A DNA stretch of 25,000 bases from Symbiodinium natans. Lineage: Eukaryota > Sar > Dinophyceae > Suessiales > Symbiodiniaceae. Shown one piece after another: positions 24,815 through 25,000 of this stretch (positions within the stretch are counted from its first letter, which is position 1; the number at the start of each line of letters is the position of its first letter). Under the pieces are notes generated by a model. It ran no database searches. It saw only the letters and a list, made by a program, of their open reading frames with translations, and was not told where the DNA came from. The DNA lies in NCBI GenBank assembly GCA_905221605.1, contig CAJNDS010000077.1, positions 1 through 25,000 of the forward strand, written 5' to 3'. The position numbers were made by a program, and so were the translations under genes.

Positions 24815-25000
24815 CTCGTCTTTAGTAGCTTAAAGGAATATTTGTAATCTTGTGGTTTGAACCCCAAGGGCATGTTAAGAATCTGATGTTGCCTCAAGGT
24901 TCTAAAGCTTTAGCTGCCAGGACCTGGAGTGCAAGCACAGTGCCCAGAAATCCGTGGCCGAGACGGCAAGGCAAGTGCAGCTACTCTCACTGTTTAGGCC

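Noticed and set aside
1-25000. True chromosome end or single subtelomere
   Set aside because: Neither edge of the window is a terminal array, and the blocks switch polarity many times. A subtelomeric origin cannot be excluded, but no telomere is in the window.
1-25000. CRISPR array
   Set aside because: The regular repeats are 7 to 8 bp heptamer or octamer tandems without spacers of uniform length, and the sequence is eukaryotic in character.

Overview
The window looks like nuclear DNA of a eukaryote with a plant-type telomere repeat (TTTAGGG/CCCTAAA). I find no prokaryotic gene organisation, no rRNA, no tRNA and no protein gene I can name. The unit is shared by land plants, many green algae, oomycetes, chromerids, perkinsids and dinoflagellates. 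Nothing here picks between these, although so many short internal telomere-like blocks would fit a large, repeat-rich protist genome better than a compact one. Composition is mid-GC, with many homopolymer runs of 14 to 20 G/C.

Two kinds of sequence dominate. The first is interstitial telomeric repeat (ITR): some 65 blocks of about 20 to 200 bp, in both orientations, usually 100 to 500 bp apart from one end of the window to the other. Some are pure heptamers (for example 19020-19115, 21612-21716, 23438-23509). Others contain locally expanded variant units (CCCTCAA, TTGATGGG, TTAGGGG, TTGAGGG, TTTGGGG, CCCTGAA). The second is a set of very short non-autonomous elements with terminal inverted repeats (TIRs). 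About twenty can be delimited, most 75 to 150 bp and the largest 298 bp. Five groups have two to four copies in this window. Several are bounded by a TA dinucleotide on both sides, as in Tc1/mariner-type MITEs. The clearest (24472-24769) sits inside a TTTAGGG array; removing it with one TA restores an uninterrupted repeat.

Layout: 1-3000 holds ITR blocks, three TA-flanked elements (one with a second palindromic element nested in it), a hairpin element and one plausible internal exon (1713-1971). 3000-4900 is the densest element cluster. 4900-9750 is mostly ITR blocks with local tandem repeats (7475-7650, 8978-9086). 10000-13900 is relatively ITR-poor and holds the longest ITR-free stretch (about 12330-13894), which has open frames but no recognisable gene. 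13900-24500 returns to dense ITR blocks, including long degenerate arrays at 15005-15438 and 16639-17079. The right end holds the 298-bp element.

There is no gene system to reconstruct. The biological interest lies in the co-occurrence of telomere-like blocks and a diverse MITE population. TTTAGGG carries a TA in every unit, so the arrays are ready targets for TA-specific transposition, and one element (21922-22057) carries an array inside it.
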